Source: Paractinoplanes ovalisporus (GTDB taxonomy: Bacteria; Actinomycetota; Actinomycetes; Mycobacteriales; Micromonosporaceae). From it: 64,000 nt of DNA. Made by a program: the position numbers and the translations under genes. Where the stretch lies: assembly GCF_016834655.1 (NCBI RefSeq), contig NZ_JAENHP010000034.1, positions 29,897-93,896 on the forward strand, in the 5' to 3' direction. Below the pieces are notes generated by a model. That model ran no database searches and was not told where the DNA came from. It saw only the letters and a program-made list of their open reading frames with translations. How positions within the stretch are numbered: position 1 is the first letter of the stretch; each line of letters opens with the position of its first letter. Positions 7,701-15,840 of the stretch are shown here, piece after piece.

Positions 7701-8441
7701 ATGGGGAACTTCGACGCATCCTCTCTGACCGCCCCCGGAACGCTGCTGGCCCGGCTCAACGGGCCGACCGCGGCCGCACTTCTCGCGCTGGGCGTCGAGC
7801 AGCCGGCGCCGGCGGGTCACGTCCTGATGCGGGAGGGCGCCCGCGAGTCGTACGTGGTGATCGTCCGGCACGGGGTGGCCAAGGTGACCGGCGGACCCAC
7901 CGTGCTCCTGTCCATCCGGGTCGAGGGCGACCTGATCGGCGAGATGTCGGCGCTGAGCGGGTCACCGCGCTGCGCCACCGTCACCATGGCCGGCCCGGGC
8001 GTCGTCCGGGTCATCGCCAACCGCGAGTTCGCGCCGTTCCTGACCGCCCACGCCGACGCCGCGGTAGCCCTGGCCGCCGTGGCCTGCGACCGGCTGCACC
8101 GGTCGAACCGGCGCTGCGTCGACTTCTCGGCCTACCCGGTTCGGACGCGTCTCGCCCGCGTCCTGACCGAGCTGGCCGAGGTGCACGGCCGCCGGCTCGG
8201 GGAGAGCGCCGTCGAGGTCGGGGTCCGGCTGACCCAGCCGGAACTGGCGTCGCTCTGCGGGGTCGCCGACGCGTCGATCCACCAGGCTCTGCGCGAGCTG
8301 CGCGACGCACGGGTGGTCTCCACCCGCTACGGGCGGATCACCGTCTGGGATCTCGCCGCGCTCCGCGCTCAGGCCGAGACGCCGAGCACCTCCAGGAGGG
8401 CGAGGCGCGAGGCGGCCTCGGAGTCGGGAGCGGCCGTGTAG
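7701..8441 (+). CDS. Crp/Fnr-family transcriptional regulator
   Basis: The 246-residue protein has an N-terminal cyclic-nucleotide-binding-like beta roll (LMREGARESYVVIVRHGVAKVT...EGDLIGEMSALSGSPRCATVTMAG) in which GE-MSALSG mimics the phosphate-binding cassette. A C-terminal Crp-type helix-turn-helix follows (LTQPELASLCGVADASIHQALRELRDARVVSTRYGRITVWD). Whether it binds a nucleotide is not decidable. The start at 7701 is the first ATG before the domain, with no clear ribosome site. It is divergent from argC. Its last 73 bp overlap the 3' end of the convergent XRE gene, and its low-complexity tail (TPSTSRRARREAASESG) comes from that overlap. Confidence 0.8.
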   Translation: MGNFDASSLTAPGTLLARLNGPTAAALLALGVEQPAPAGHVLMREGARESYVVIVRHGVAKVTGGPTVLLSIRVEGDLIGEMSALSGSPRCATVTMAGPGVVRVIANREFAPFLTAHADAAVALAAVACDRLHRSNRRCVDFSAYPVRTRLARVLTELAEVHGRRLGESAVEVGVRLTQPELASLCGVADASIHQALRELRDARVVSTRYGRITVWDLAALRAQAETPSTSRRARREAASESGAAV

Positions 8442-9184
8442 GCGACGATCCGCACGTCGCTGCCGGGCACGGTGAGCACGTCGCAGTCGAGCTCCATCGC
8501 GCCCACCTGCGGGTGCACGACCGTCTTGCGGCTCGACGCGTGGGTGCCGGCGGGGGCGCAGTCCCACAGGGCGGCGAACGTGGGGCTGGCCGCGCGCAGC
8601 TCGGCGATCAGGTCGCGCAGGCCGGCGTCGGCCGGGTATCTCGCGGCGGCGGCGCGCAGGTCGGCGACCGTGGCCGCCTCGAAGGCGGCGAGGTCTTCGG
8701 CCGTGTGGTGCACCCGCACCGCGACGTCGCCCAGGAAGTGCACCCGGGCGACGTTGCGGTCGGGCGGCCCGCCGGCCAGGGCCAGCCACAGGTCGTTGGC
8801 GACGAGCAGGTTCCAGGCGGCGTCGAAGACGGCCACCGGCGTCCCCGAGAGGCGGTCGAGCAGGCGTTGCACCCCGGGCGTGAGGTGACCCGGGACCGTG
8901 CCGCGGCCGGGCGCCCGCAGGCCGGCCAGCTCGAACAGGTTCTCGCGTTCGGCCGCGTCGAGCCGCAAGGCCCGGCACAGGGCCTCCACCACCTGCGGCG
9001 ACGGCGCGGTGGCCCGGCCCTGTTCGAGGCGGTTGACATAGTCGACCGAGATGCCGGCCAGGCGCCCCAGCTCCTCGCGGCGCAGGCCGGGCGAGCGGCG
9101 GCGGCCGCCCGCCATCAGGCCGGCCTCGGCCGGGGTGAGCCTTTCCCGGAAGCGCCGGACGGCCCGCGCGAACTCGGTTGTCAT
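8369..9184 (-). CDS. XRE-family regulator with MmyB-like ligand-binding domain
   Basis: The 271-residue protein has an N-terminal helix-turn-helix (SPGLRREELGRLAGISVDYVNRLEQGRATAPSPQVVEALCRAL) followed by the PAS-like MmyB domain (PVAVFDAAWNLLVANDLWLALAG...VRVHFLGD...DLAAFEAATVADLRAAAARYPADAGLRDLIAELRAASPTFAALW). This family is often encoded beside the SDR gene it controls, and an SDR is divergent here, 85 bp away. The ATG at 9184 is preceded by GGGGAG and by CAGAGT. The C-terminus overlaps the Crp-like gene by 73 bp. Confidence 0.85.
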   Translation of the reverse strand: MTTEFARAVRRFRERLTPAEAGLMAGGRRRSPGLRREELGRLAGISVDYVNRLEQGRATAPSPQVVEALCRALRLDAAERENLFELAGLRAPGRGTVPGHLTPGVQRLLDRLSGTPVAVFDAAWNLLVANDLWLALAGGPPDRNVARVHFLGDVAVRVHHTAEDLAAFEAATVADLRAAAARYPADAGLRDLIAELRAASPTFAALWDCAPAGTHASSRKTVVHPQVGAMELDCDVLTVPGSDVRIVAYTAAPDSEAASRLALLEVLGVSA

Positions 9185-9269
9185 CTCCCCACTCTGACCC
9201 GCCCCGCCCGCTTTTACCTGGTACTGGCAGTGCCTTCTGCGCCACCGCGGGCCGCCGCACAGTCGATCC

Positions 9270-9953
9270 ATGACCACGACATTGATCACCGGCGCCAACA
9301 AGGGAATCGGCTTCGAGACGGCCAAGCAGTTGCTGGCCGCGGGCCACGACGTCTGGATGGCCGCCCGCGACCGTGAGCGGGGCGAGGCCGCCGCCCGGGA
9401 GCTGGGCGGGCGTTTTGTGCAGCTGGACGTGACCGACGACGCCTCGGTGGCGGCCGCCGTCGCCACCGTCGGCGCGCTCGACGTGCTCGTCAACAACGCG
9501 GGCGTGCCCGGGCCGCTGGACCCGGTCGAGGCGGTGACCCCGGATCTGGTCCGGCCGATGTTCGAGACCAACCTGTTCGGCGTGATCCGGGTCACGCACG
9601 CGTTCCTGCCGCTGCTGGAGAAGTCGGACCGCCCGGTCATCGTCAACGTGAGCAGCGGCCTCGGGTCGCTCCACCTGGCGACCGACCCGGAGTCGATCGC
9701 CTCGCAGATCATTCCGCTGGCCTACGGCGCGGCCAAGGCCGGCGTGAACATGGCCACGGTGCAGTATGCGAAGGGTCTGCCGCGCTTCCGGGTCAACTGC
9801 ATCGACCCGGGGTTCACCGCCACCGACTTCAACCGGCACCAGGGCACCCAGACGGTGCAGGAGGGCGCCGAGGCCGTCGTCCGGCTGGCCCAGATCGGCC
9901 CCGACGGCCCGACCGGCGGCTTCTTCGACCGCGCCGGGAGCCTGCCGTGGTGA
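9270..9953 (+). CDS. Short-chain dehydrogenase/reductase
   Basis: Classical SDR of 227 residues with TLITGANKGIGFETAKQLL (TGxxxGIG dinucleotide motif), NNAG, the catalytic Ser in VNVSSGLGSLH, and the YGAAK catalytic Tyr/Lys. The substrate cannot be assigned; TGANKGIG and the short C-terminus are typical of small carbonyl-reductase-like SDRs. It is divergent from the MmyB-type regulator, a likely local control pair. CACAGT lies 6 nt before the ATG, suggesting a leaderless or very short leader. Confidence 0.88.
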   Translation: MTTTLITGANKGIGFETAKQLLAAGHDVWMAARDRERGEAAARELGGRFVQLDVTDDASVAAAVATVGALDVLVNNAGVPGPLDPVEAVTPDLVRPMFETNLFGVIRVTHAFLPLLEKSDRPVIVNVSSGLGSLHLATDPESIASQIIPLAYGAAKAGVNMATVQYAKGLPRFRVNCIDPGFTATDFNRHQGTQTVQEGAEAVVRLAQIGPDGPTGGFFDRAGSLPW

Positions 9954-9966
9954 TATGACTTCACGC

Positions 9967-10200
9967 ATGGCTGACAAGACGATCATTGCCCTCCGAGAGA
10001 CCGCCCTGGCGTACGCCGAGGCGGTCCGCACCACCCAGCGCTTCTTCGACCGCCTCGAAGACACCGACGACCCGTCCGTGCTGGTGGAATACGCCGCCCT
10101 CGCCGAGCGCGAGAAGGAGGCCCAGGAGGCCCGGCTGGACGCTCTGGAGGCGGCCGGCATCGAGGTCCCGAGCATCGATGAGAGCGATTCTGACAACTAA
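9967..10200 (+). CDS. Small acidic alpha-helical protein, unknown function
   Basis: The 77-residue protein (MADKTIIALRETALAYAEAVRTTQ...) is highly charged, almost entirely predicted helical with heptad-like spacing, and ends in an acidic tail (SIDESDSDN). It starts 13 bp after the SDR and could be co-transcribed. I recognise no family. Confidence 0.6.
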   Translation: MADKTIIALRETALAYAEAVRTTQRFFDRLEDTDDPSVLVEYAALAEREKEAQEARLDALEAAGIEVPSIDESDSDN

Positions 10201-10210
10201 GTGAAAAGTT

Positions 10211-10245
10211 CCGGAACCGTACCGGTCTCCCGTAACCGGTTCCGG
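10211..10245. promoter_or_regulatory. Inverted repeat upstream of the GH3 gene
   Basis: CCGGAACC (10211-10218) and GGTTCCGG (10238-10245) form an 8-bp inverted repeat, with inner ACCGGT palindromes. It could be an operator for a sugar-responsive repressor of the glycosidase gene, or a weak terminator of the small upstream gene. No cognate regulator is adjacent. Confidence 0.35.
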
Positions 10246-10314
10246 GCTGGAAGACTCCCGGTTGTTCGTGTTTCGCAGACCGTGCCACCGCGGTCATGAC
10301 GACCGGAGGCGCTC

Positions 10315-12561
10315 GTGCCTGCTGACGTCCCGTACCGGGATCCTTCACTGCCCGTCGACCAGCGGGTCGACGACCTGCTGAGCAGGATGACCCTGCCCGA
10401 GAAGGTCGGGCAGATGCTCCAGCTCGATGCCCGGGGCGACGTGAAGGAGATCGTGAGCGAGAAGCTGGCGGGCTCGATCCTGCACACCTCGCCGGCCAAG
10501 ATGCTCGAGGCGATCGATCTGGTCGCCAAGACGCGGCTGCAGATCCCGCTGCTCACCGCGGAGGACTGCATCCACGGCCACTCGTTCTGGCCGGGCGCCA
10601 CGATCTTCCCGACCCAGCTCGGCATGGCCGCCAGCTGGGACGCCGACCTGCTCGAGCGGGTCGCCCGGGTGACCGCCGTCGAGGTGGCCGCCACCGGCAT
10701 CCACTGGACCTTCTCCCCCGTCCTGTGCATCACGCGTGACCTGCGCTGGGGCCGGGTCGACGAGACGTTCGGCGAAGACCCGTTCCTCATCGGCGAGCTG
10801 GGCTCGGCGATGATCCGCGGCTACCAGGGTGGCGGCCTCGACGACCCGACCGCGATCCTGGCCACGGCCAAGCACTTCGCCGGCTACTCCGAGACCCAGG
10901 GCGGCCGCGACGCCAGCGAGGCCGACATCAGCCCGCGCAAGCTGCGCTCCTGGTTCCTCCCGCCGTTCGAGCGGGTCGCCAAGGAGGGCTGCCGGGTCTT
11001 CATGCTCGGCTACCAGTCGATGGACGGCGTGCCCATCACGGCCAACAAGTGGCTGCTCAACGACGTGCTCAAGCAGGAGTGGGGCTTCACCGGCACGCTG
11101 GTGACCGACTGGGACAACGTCGGCCGCATGGTCTGGGAGCAGAAGGTCTGCGCCGACTACGCGGAGGCGGCCGCGGTGGCCGTCAAGGCCGGCAACGACC
11201 TGGTCATGGTCACCCCGGGCTTCTTCGAGGGCGCCCAGGAGGCGGTCGAGCGCGGCCTGCTGGCCGAGGAGGAGATCGACGACGCCGTACGCCGGATCCT
11301 GCGCCTCAAGTTCGAACTGGGCCTGTTCGAAGACCCGCGCGCACCCTCGCCCACGCTGATCGACACCGTGATCGGGGCGGCGGAGCACGCGGAGCTCAAC
11401 CTCGAGGTGGCCCGGCGCTCGCTCGTGCTGCTCAAGAACGACGGCGTGCTGCCGATCGACCCCGCCCACAAGTTCCGCCGCATCGCGGTGGTCGGCCCCA
11501 ACGCCGACGACGTCTCGGCCCAGCTCGGTGACTGGGCGGGCGACTCGGGCCAGGTCGACTGGCTGCCCGACGGCCACCCGCGCGAGCTGACCGAGACCGT
11601 GCTCGACGGCTTCAAGGCGGTCGCCCCCGAGGGCTGGGTGATCGAACACGCCCGCGGCGCCGAGATCGAGCGGCTGGTGTCCGACCCCGAGGGTGACACC
11701 TACCCCGACGGCCAGCCCCGCCCGCCGATCTCGCAGGGCGCCCCGGTCGACCACCACATGATCGACGTGGCCCGCGACAAGGCGGTCCGCGCCGACTTCG
11801 CGGTGGTGGTCATCGGCGACACGGTGAACCTGACCGGCGAGCACAAGTCGACCGCGACGCTGGAGCTGCAGGGCGGCCAGATCGCCCTGCTCGACGCGAT
11901 CGCCGCCACCAAGACCCCGATGATCGTGGTGCTGGTCAACTCGAAGCCGACCGTCCTGCCCCCGTCGGCGCTGAACGCGGCCGCGATCATCCAGGCCTTC
12001 AACCCGGGCATGCGCGGCGGCCGGGCCATCGCCGAACTGGTGCTGGGCCTCATCGACCCGAGCGGCCGCCTGCCCTTGTCGGTGGCGCGGCACGTCGGGC
12101 AGCAGCCGGTCTACTACAACACCATCCGCGGCCAGCACGGCAGCCGCTACGCCGACCTGACGCAGGACCCGCTCTTCGCGTTCGGTGAGGGGCTTTCCTA
12201 CACCACGATTTCGTACGGGGAACTGACCGTCACCACGCCGCAGGTCGCGGCGTCGGACACCGTGCGGGCCACGGTCACGCTGACCAACAGCGGTTCGCGC
12301 CCGGCGCTCGAGACGGTGCAGGTCTACATCAGCGACCTGGTCACCTCGGTGACGTGGGCCGGCCGCGAGCTGAAGGCGTACAAGCAGGTCTCGGTGCCGC
12401 CGGGCGAGAGCGTCACGGTCGACCTCGAGCTGCCGGCGGCGGACTGCTCACTGGTGACCGCGGACGGCCGCCGGGTCGTCGAGCCGGGCGAGTTCGAGCT
12501 GCTGGTCGGCCCGAGCTCCCGCGAGCGCGACCTGCTGCGGGCGGGGTTCACGATCGTCTGA
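10315..12561 (+). CDS. Glycoside hydrolase family 3 (beta-glucosidase-like)
   Basis: The 748-residue protein has the GH3 N-terminal TIM-barrel (from about residue 20; TLPEKVGQMLQLD), KHFAGYSETQGGRDAS, and the nucleophile region GTLVTDWDNVGRM with its Asp. The GH3 C-terminal sandwich (RRSLVLLKNDGVLPI...GGRAIAELVLGLIDPSGRLPLSV) and a C-terminal fibronectin-III-like domain follow. No signal peptide is visible, so it is probably cytoplasmic and acts on imported oligosaccharides. GTG start with GGAGGC eight bases upstream. Substrate specificity (glucoside versus xyloside) is not decided. Confidence 0.92.
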   Translation: MPADVPYRDPSLPVDQRVDDLLSRMTLPEKVGQMLQLDARGDVKEIVSEKLAGSILHTSPAKMLEAIDLVAKTRLQIPLLTAEDCIHGHSFWPGATIFPTQLGMAASWDADLLERVARVTAVEVAATGIHWTFSPVLCITRDLRWGRVDETFGEDPFLIGELGSAMIRGYQGGGLDDPTAILATAKHFAGYSETQGGRDASEADISPRKLRSWFLPPFERVAKEGCRVFMLGYQSMDGVPITANKWLLNDVLKQEWGFTGTLVTDWDNVGRMVWEQKVCADYAEAAAVAVKAGNDLVMVTPGFFEGAQEAVERGLLAEEEIDDAVRRILRLKFELGLFEDPRAPSPTLIDTVIGAAEHAELNLEVARRSLVLLKNDGVLPIDPAHKFRRIAVVGPNADDVSAQLGDWAGDSGQVDWLPDGHPRELTETVLDGFKAVAPEGWVIEHARGAEIERLVSDPEGDTYPDGQPRPPISQGAPVDHHMIDVARDKAVRADFAVVVIGDTVNLTGEHKSTATLELQGGQIALLDAIAATKTPMIVVLVNSKPTVLPPSALNAAAIIQAFNPGMRGGRAIAELVLGLIDPSGRLPLSVARHVGQQPVYYNTIRGQHGSRYADLTQDPLFAFGEGLSYTTISYGELTVTTPQVAASDTVRATVTLTNSGSRPALETVQVYISDLVTSVTWAGRELKAYKQVSVPPGESVTVDLELPAADCSLVTADGRRVVEPGEFELLVGPSSRERDLLRAGFTIV

Positions 12562-12604
12562 CCCTTTCCGGTTCCCCGCCTTCTGTCTCCTCCCGCGCCG
12601 CACG

Positions 12605-13318
12605 TTGACACCGGCTGGCATCGTTCTGCGCGTGGGGATCACCAGGCGGCTGTTTCAGCGGCGATGGGTTCGCCGGGGGCTGACAGCGGGAGCACTCGTT
12701 GTCGCCCTCGGCGTGCTCACGTCGGCAGGCGGGGAGTTGTGGACGCGGGGCACGGCCCACGGGCACGTGTACAGCGAGGCCGACGTGCCCGCCGCGCCGG
12801 TCGCGATCGTGCTGGGCGCGCAGGTCTACGACGACGGCTCGCCCTCGCCGTTCCTGGCCGCCCGGCTCGACATCGCCAAGCGCCTGCTCGACGCGGGCAA
12901 GGTGCGGGCCATCCTGATCTCGGGCGACCATTCCCGCTGGGAGTACGACGAGCCCGGCAACTCCGAGGTCTACCTGGTCGCCCGCGGCGTCCCGGCGGCA
13001 CAGATCGCCCTCGACTACGCGGGCTTCGACACGTACGACTCCTGCGTCCGCGCCAAGCAGATCTTCGGCGTGCGCGAGGCCATCGTCGTCACCCAGACCT
13101 ACCACCTCGACCGCGCGGTGGCCCTGTGCCGCACGCTGGGCATCAACGCCACCGGCGTCGGCGACGAGTCGGTGAAGATCTACAAGGAGCCGTGGCGCAA
13201 CTCGGTGGTCCGCGAGCGGGGCGCCGTCGTCAAGGCCGTAGCCGACGTGATCACCCGCCGCGACCCGGTGTTCCTGGGCCGCCAGGAGACAACGGTGCAG
13301 GAGGCGCTGACGCGCTGA
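12605..13318 (+). CDS. DUF218/SanA-YdcF-like membrane-anchored protein
   Basis: The protein is up to 237 residues. An N-terminal basic stretch and one TM helix (GLTAGALVVALGVLTSAGGELW) are followed by the DUF218 domain: VAIVLGAQVYDDGSPSPFLAARLDIAKRLLDAGKVRAILISGD, SEVYLVARGVPAAQIALDYAGFDTYDSC, and VTQTYHLDRAVALCRTLGI. The family includes SanA of enteric bacteria, linked to envelope barrier function; the activity is unknown. The start is either TTG at 12605 or GTG at 12632, and neither has a clear ribosome site. Confidence 0.85.
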   Translation: MTPAGIVLRVGITRRLFQRRWVRRGLTAGALVVALGVLTSAGGELWTRGTAHGHVYSEADVPAAPVAIVLGAQVYDDGSPSPFLAARLDIAKRLLDAGKVRAILISGDHSRWEYDEPGNSEVYLVARGVPAAQIALDYAGFDTYDSCVRAKQIFGVREAIVVTQTYHLDRAVALCRTLGINATGVGDESVKIYKEPWRNSVVRERGAVVKAVADVITRRDPVFLGRQETTVQEALTR

Positions 13319-13355
13319 TCGCGTCCTTCGACGACCTCCGCGACCGGGACAGGCT

Positions 13356-13456
13356 GTGAGCCCGCGCCGGATCATGCACGGTGACCAAACGCGCACTCCT
13401 TGAACCCGGGGGCCGCCGTTTCTGCGGTTGTCGCGGTCGTGGACCCGTACGAAATG
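13356..13456 (+). repeat. 101-bp dispersed repeat, copy 1
   Basis: This 101-bp block matches the reverse complement of 24286-24386 at 95 of 101 positions by eye, with no gaps. Both copies lie just after the 3' end of a rightward gene, in opposite orientations. It contains a small potential stem (CCGC...GCGG) kept in both copies despite changes in its loop. No coding capacity is evident. Confidence 0.85.
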
Positions 13457-13519
13457 ATCTGACGCGGCCGCGACCCAAGTCACCTCCGGCAGGTGGGTGA
13501 TCTATGGAAAGCTGGGCCC

Positions 13520-14529
13520 GTGACGTCGCGACCGCTGCGCAAGATGGGCTTTCTGACGATCGGGCTGTTCGACGGGGACGACCCGAGGCCCGGGCACGAG
13601 TCGACGCTCGACATCATCAAGCTGGGCGAGGATCTGGGCTTCGACAGTGCGTGGGTGCGGCACCGGCATCTGCAGTACGGCATCTCGTCGCCCATTGCCG
13701 TGCTGGCCGCGGCCTCGCAGCGTACGGAACGGATCGAACTCGGCACCGCCGTCATTCCGCTCGGGTGGGAGAATCCGTTGCGGCTGGCCGAAGATCTGGC
13801 GACCGTCGACATTCTCTCCGGCGGGCGGCTCAACCCCGGGGTCAGCGTCGGACCGCCGATGAACTGGGACACCGTCCAGGAGGCGCTCTACCCCGACACC
13901 GCCGACATCGAGGACTTCAGCTATCGCCGGGTCGAGCGGCTGCTCGGGTTCGTGCGCGGCGAGCAGGCCACCGACTTCAGCGGCGCCCAGGGTGTGGTCG
14001 AAGTCTTCTCCAACCGGGTCGAGCCGCACGCGGCCGGGCTCGGCGAGCGCATGTGGTACGGCGGGGCCAGCCTCCGGTCGGCGCAGTGGGCCGGCGAGCA
14101 CGGCATGAACTTCCTGACCAGCAGCGTGGTCAAGGCCGAGGAGTCGGAAGACTTCGCCGAGATCCAGCTGTCGCACATCCGCACGTTCCGCGAGCATCAC
14201 CCGGCGGGCGACCAGGCCCGGGTGTCCCAGGGCCTGGTCGTGATCCCACCGACTCCGCGACCTCGGAGCAGAAGGCCCGCTATTCCGCGTACGTCGAGAA
14301 GCGCACCCCCCGAACCAGCCAACCGCAGGGCCCGGCCCGTCTGCTCTTCTCGCGTGACTACGTCGGCTCCTCGGCCGAGATCGCCGAGCAGCTCCAGGCC
14401 CACGCCGCGTTCCGTGAGGTCGACGAGGTGGCGTTCGCGCTGCCGTTCAGCCTCGAGCACGCCGACTACGTGCAGATCCTCACCGACATGGCCAACCACC
14501 TCGGTCCGGCGCTCGGACGGAACGTCTAA
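13520..14529 (+). pseudogene. Luciferase-like flavin monooxygenase, frameshifted
   Basis: The first frame (from GTG 13520, with GGAAAG upstream) encodes an LLM-class flavin-dependent oxidoreductase: RKMGFLTIGLFDGDD, LGEDLGFDSAWVRHRH, IELGTAVIPLGWENPLRLAEDLATVDILSGGR, and GERMWYGGASLRSAQWAGEHGMNF. Near 14246 the homology moves to another frame (TDSATSEQKARYSAYVEKR...LLFSRDYVGSSAEIAEQLQAH) and runs to TAA at 14529. One missing base in ATC-CC-ACC at 14243-14250 explains it. The gene is either a recent pseudogene or a sequencing error; restored, it would encode about 336 residues. Four bases of its end overlap the convergent gene. Confidence 0.8.
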
Positions 14530-14978
14530 CTGAGCGCCCGTACGTTGACCGCCTGCCCCTCGGCCAGGCCGGCCACCGGGATCAGGGCCGCCGGGCCGCT
14601 GCCCATCAGCACCAGGGTGGTGGTTCCGGGCCCGGTCATCGCCTTGAGCTTGGCCACCTCGGCGGGCTCGACCGTGACCCGGCCGTCCTTGCGGGACGCC
14701 TCGACCTCGCCCAGCGGACCGCTGAGCACGATGCACAGCTTCCGGTCGCCGTCCTGCGCGTAGTAGGTGTCGGCGTCGCACATGCCCAGGGTGCGGCCCA
14801 GGAATCCGGGCTCCTCGGGGGCCTCGCCGGAGATCGCGTCGTCCTGCGCGTACACCTCGACCTTGTGGCTGCCCGGCAGCTTCAGCGGGTCGCTCACCAC
14901 CGCCGTGGTGACGGCCGCCGCGGCCACCGCCGCCGCCAGAATTCCCGCTGTCCAGGCCCATTTCCGTCGCTTCGACAT
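14526..14978 (-). CDS. Membrane-anchored exported protein, unknown function
   Basis: The 150-residue protein has a basic N-terminus (MSKRRKWAW) and one hydrophobic segment (TAGILAAAVAAAAVTTAVV), then an extracytoplasmic domain with two cysteines (MCDADTYYAQDGDRKLCIVLSG) likely to form a disulfide. I recognise no family. The ATG at 14978 is preferred to an upstream TTG at 14987. The gene converges on the frameshifted monooxygenase. Confidence 0.65.
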   Translation of the reverse strand: MSKRRKWAWTAGILAAAVAAAAVTTAVVSDPLKLPGSHKVEVYAQDDAISGEAPEEPGFLGRTLGMCDADTYYAQDGDRKLCIVLSGPLGEVEASRKDGRVTVEPAEVAKLKAMTGPGTTTLVLMGSGPAALIPVAGLAEGQAVNVRALS

Positions 14979-15119
14979 GTCCCACAACCTATGAACCGGC
15001 GGTGGGTGCGGACCTGAGTAGCGGTGCTCAAACCGGGGCGGGTGGTAGGCCTAGCACTACTCGGATCCGGTGGGTGGCCGTAGCGACTTCGCCCCTCGTT
15101 CTGCCTAGCGTTTCAGGGT

Positions 15120-15839
15120 ATGACGACGCTGACGATGACCGGCGTGAGCAGGGTGTTCGGCCGCGGACCGGCCGCTGTTCACGCCGTTGACGACGTGACC
15201 CTGACCTTTCCCCGGGGCGGCTGGACGGCGGTGATGGGACCGTCCGGTTCCGGCAAGTCCACACTGCTGCACTGCGCGGCCGGGCTGGAACGGGTCGACA
15301 CCGGCCGGGTGCTGCTCGGCGACACCGACATCACCGCGGCCGGCGACGCCGACCTGACCGCGCTGCGCCGCAGCCGCATCGGGTTCGTGTTCCAGAACTT
15401 CAACCTCATCGGCGCGCTGAGCGCCGAGCAGAACGTGGCGCTGCCCCTGCGGCTGGCCGGCCGGCGGCCGTCCCGCCGGGTCGTGCGCGCCACCCTCGAC
15501 GCGGTCGGGCTGGCCGACCGGGCCCGGCACCGGCCGCGTGAGCTCTCCGGCGGCCAGCAGCAGCGGGTGGCGATCGCCCGGGCCATGGTGACCCGGCCCG
15601 AGGTGCTCTTCGCCGACGAGCCGACCGGCGCGCTCGACTCCACCGCCGCCCGCACCGTCCTCGACCTGATGCGCGCGATGGCCGACGCCGGCCAGAGCAT
15701 CGTCATGGTCACGCACGACCCGGGCGCCGCCGCCCGCGCCGACGCCGTGGTCTTCCTGCGCGACGGCCGGGTGGTCGACCGCGTCGCCGGCGCTGACGCC
15801 CGTCAGGTCGCCGACCGGCTCGCCAGTTGGGAGCGCTGA
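15120..15839 (+). CDS. ABC transporter ATP-binding protein (MacB/LolD type)
   Basis: The 239-residue nucleotide-binding subunit has Walker A GPSGSGKST, Q-loop VFQNFNLIGALSAEQNV, signature LSGGQQQR, Walker B VLFADEPTGALDS, and H-loop VMVTHD. The GALD(S/T)xxxxxVLDL pattern is typical of the MacB/LolD family that works with FtsX-like permeases, and such a permease follows 1 bp after the stop. TAGCGT lies 8 nt before the ATG, compatible with a near-leaderless transcript. Confidence 0.92.
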   Translation: MTTLTMTGVSRVFGRGPAAVHAVDDVTLTFPRGGWTAVMGPSGSGKSTLLHCAAGLERVDTGRVLLGDTDITAAGDADLTALRRSRIGFVFQNFNLIGALSAEQNVALPLRLAGRRPSRRVVRATLDAVGLADRARHRPRELSGGQQQRVAIARAMVTRPEVLFADEPTGALDSTAARTVLDLMRAMADAGQSIVMVTHDPGAAARADAVVFLRDGRVVDRVAGADARQVADRLASWER

Positions 15840-15840
15840 G

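Noticed and set aside
12605..12633. TTGACA at 12605 as a -35 box for the DUF218 gene
   Set aside because: No -10-like hexamer lies 16-19 bp downstream, and the TTG may itself be the start codon.
13356..13456. tRNA gene in the 101-bp repeat (a GGGTTCAAG-like string on the reverse strand)
   Set aside because: No acceptor stem, anticodon arm or D-loop can be folded around it.
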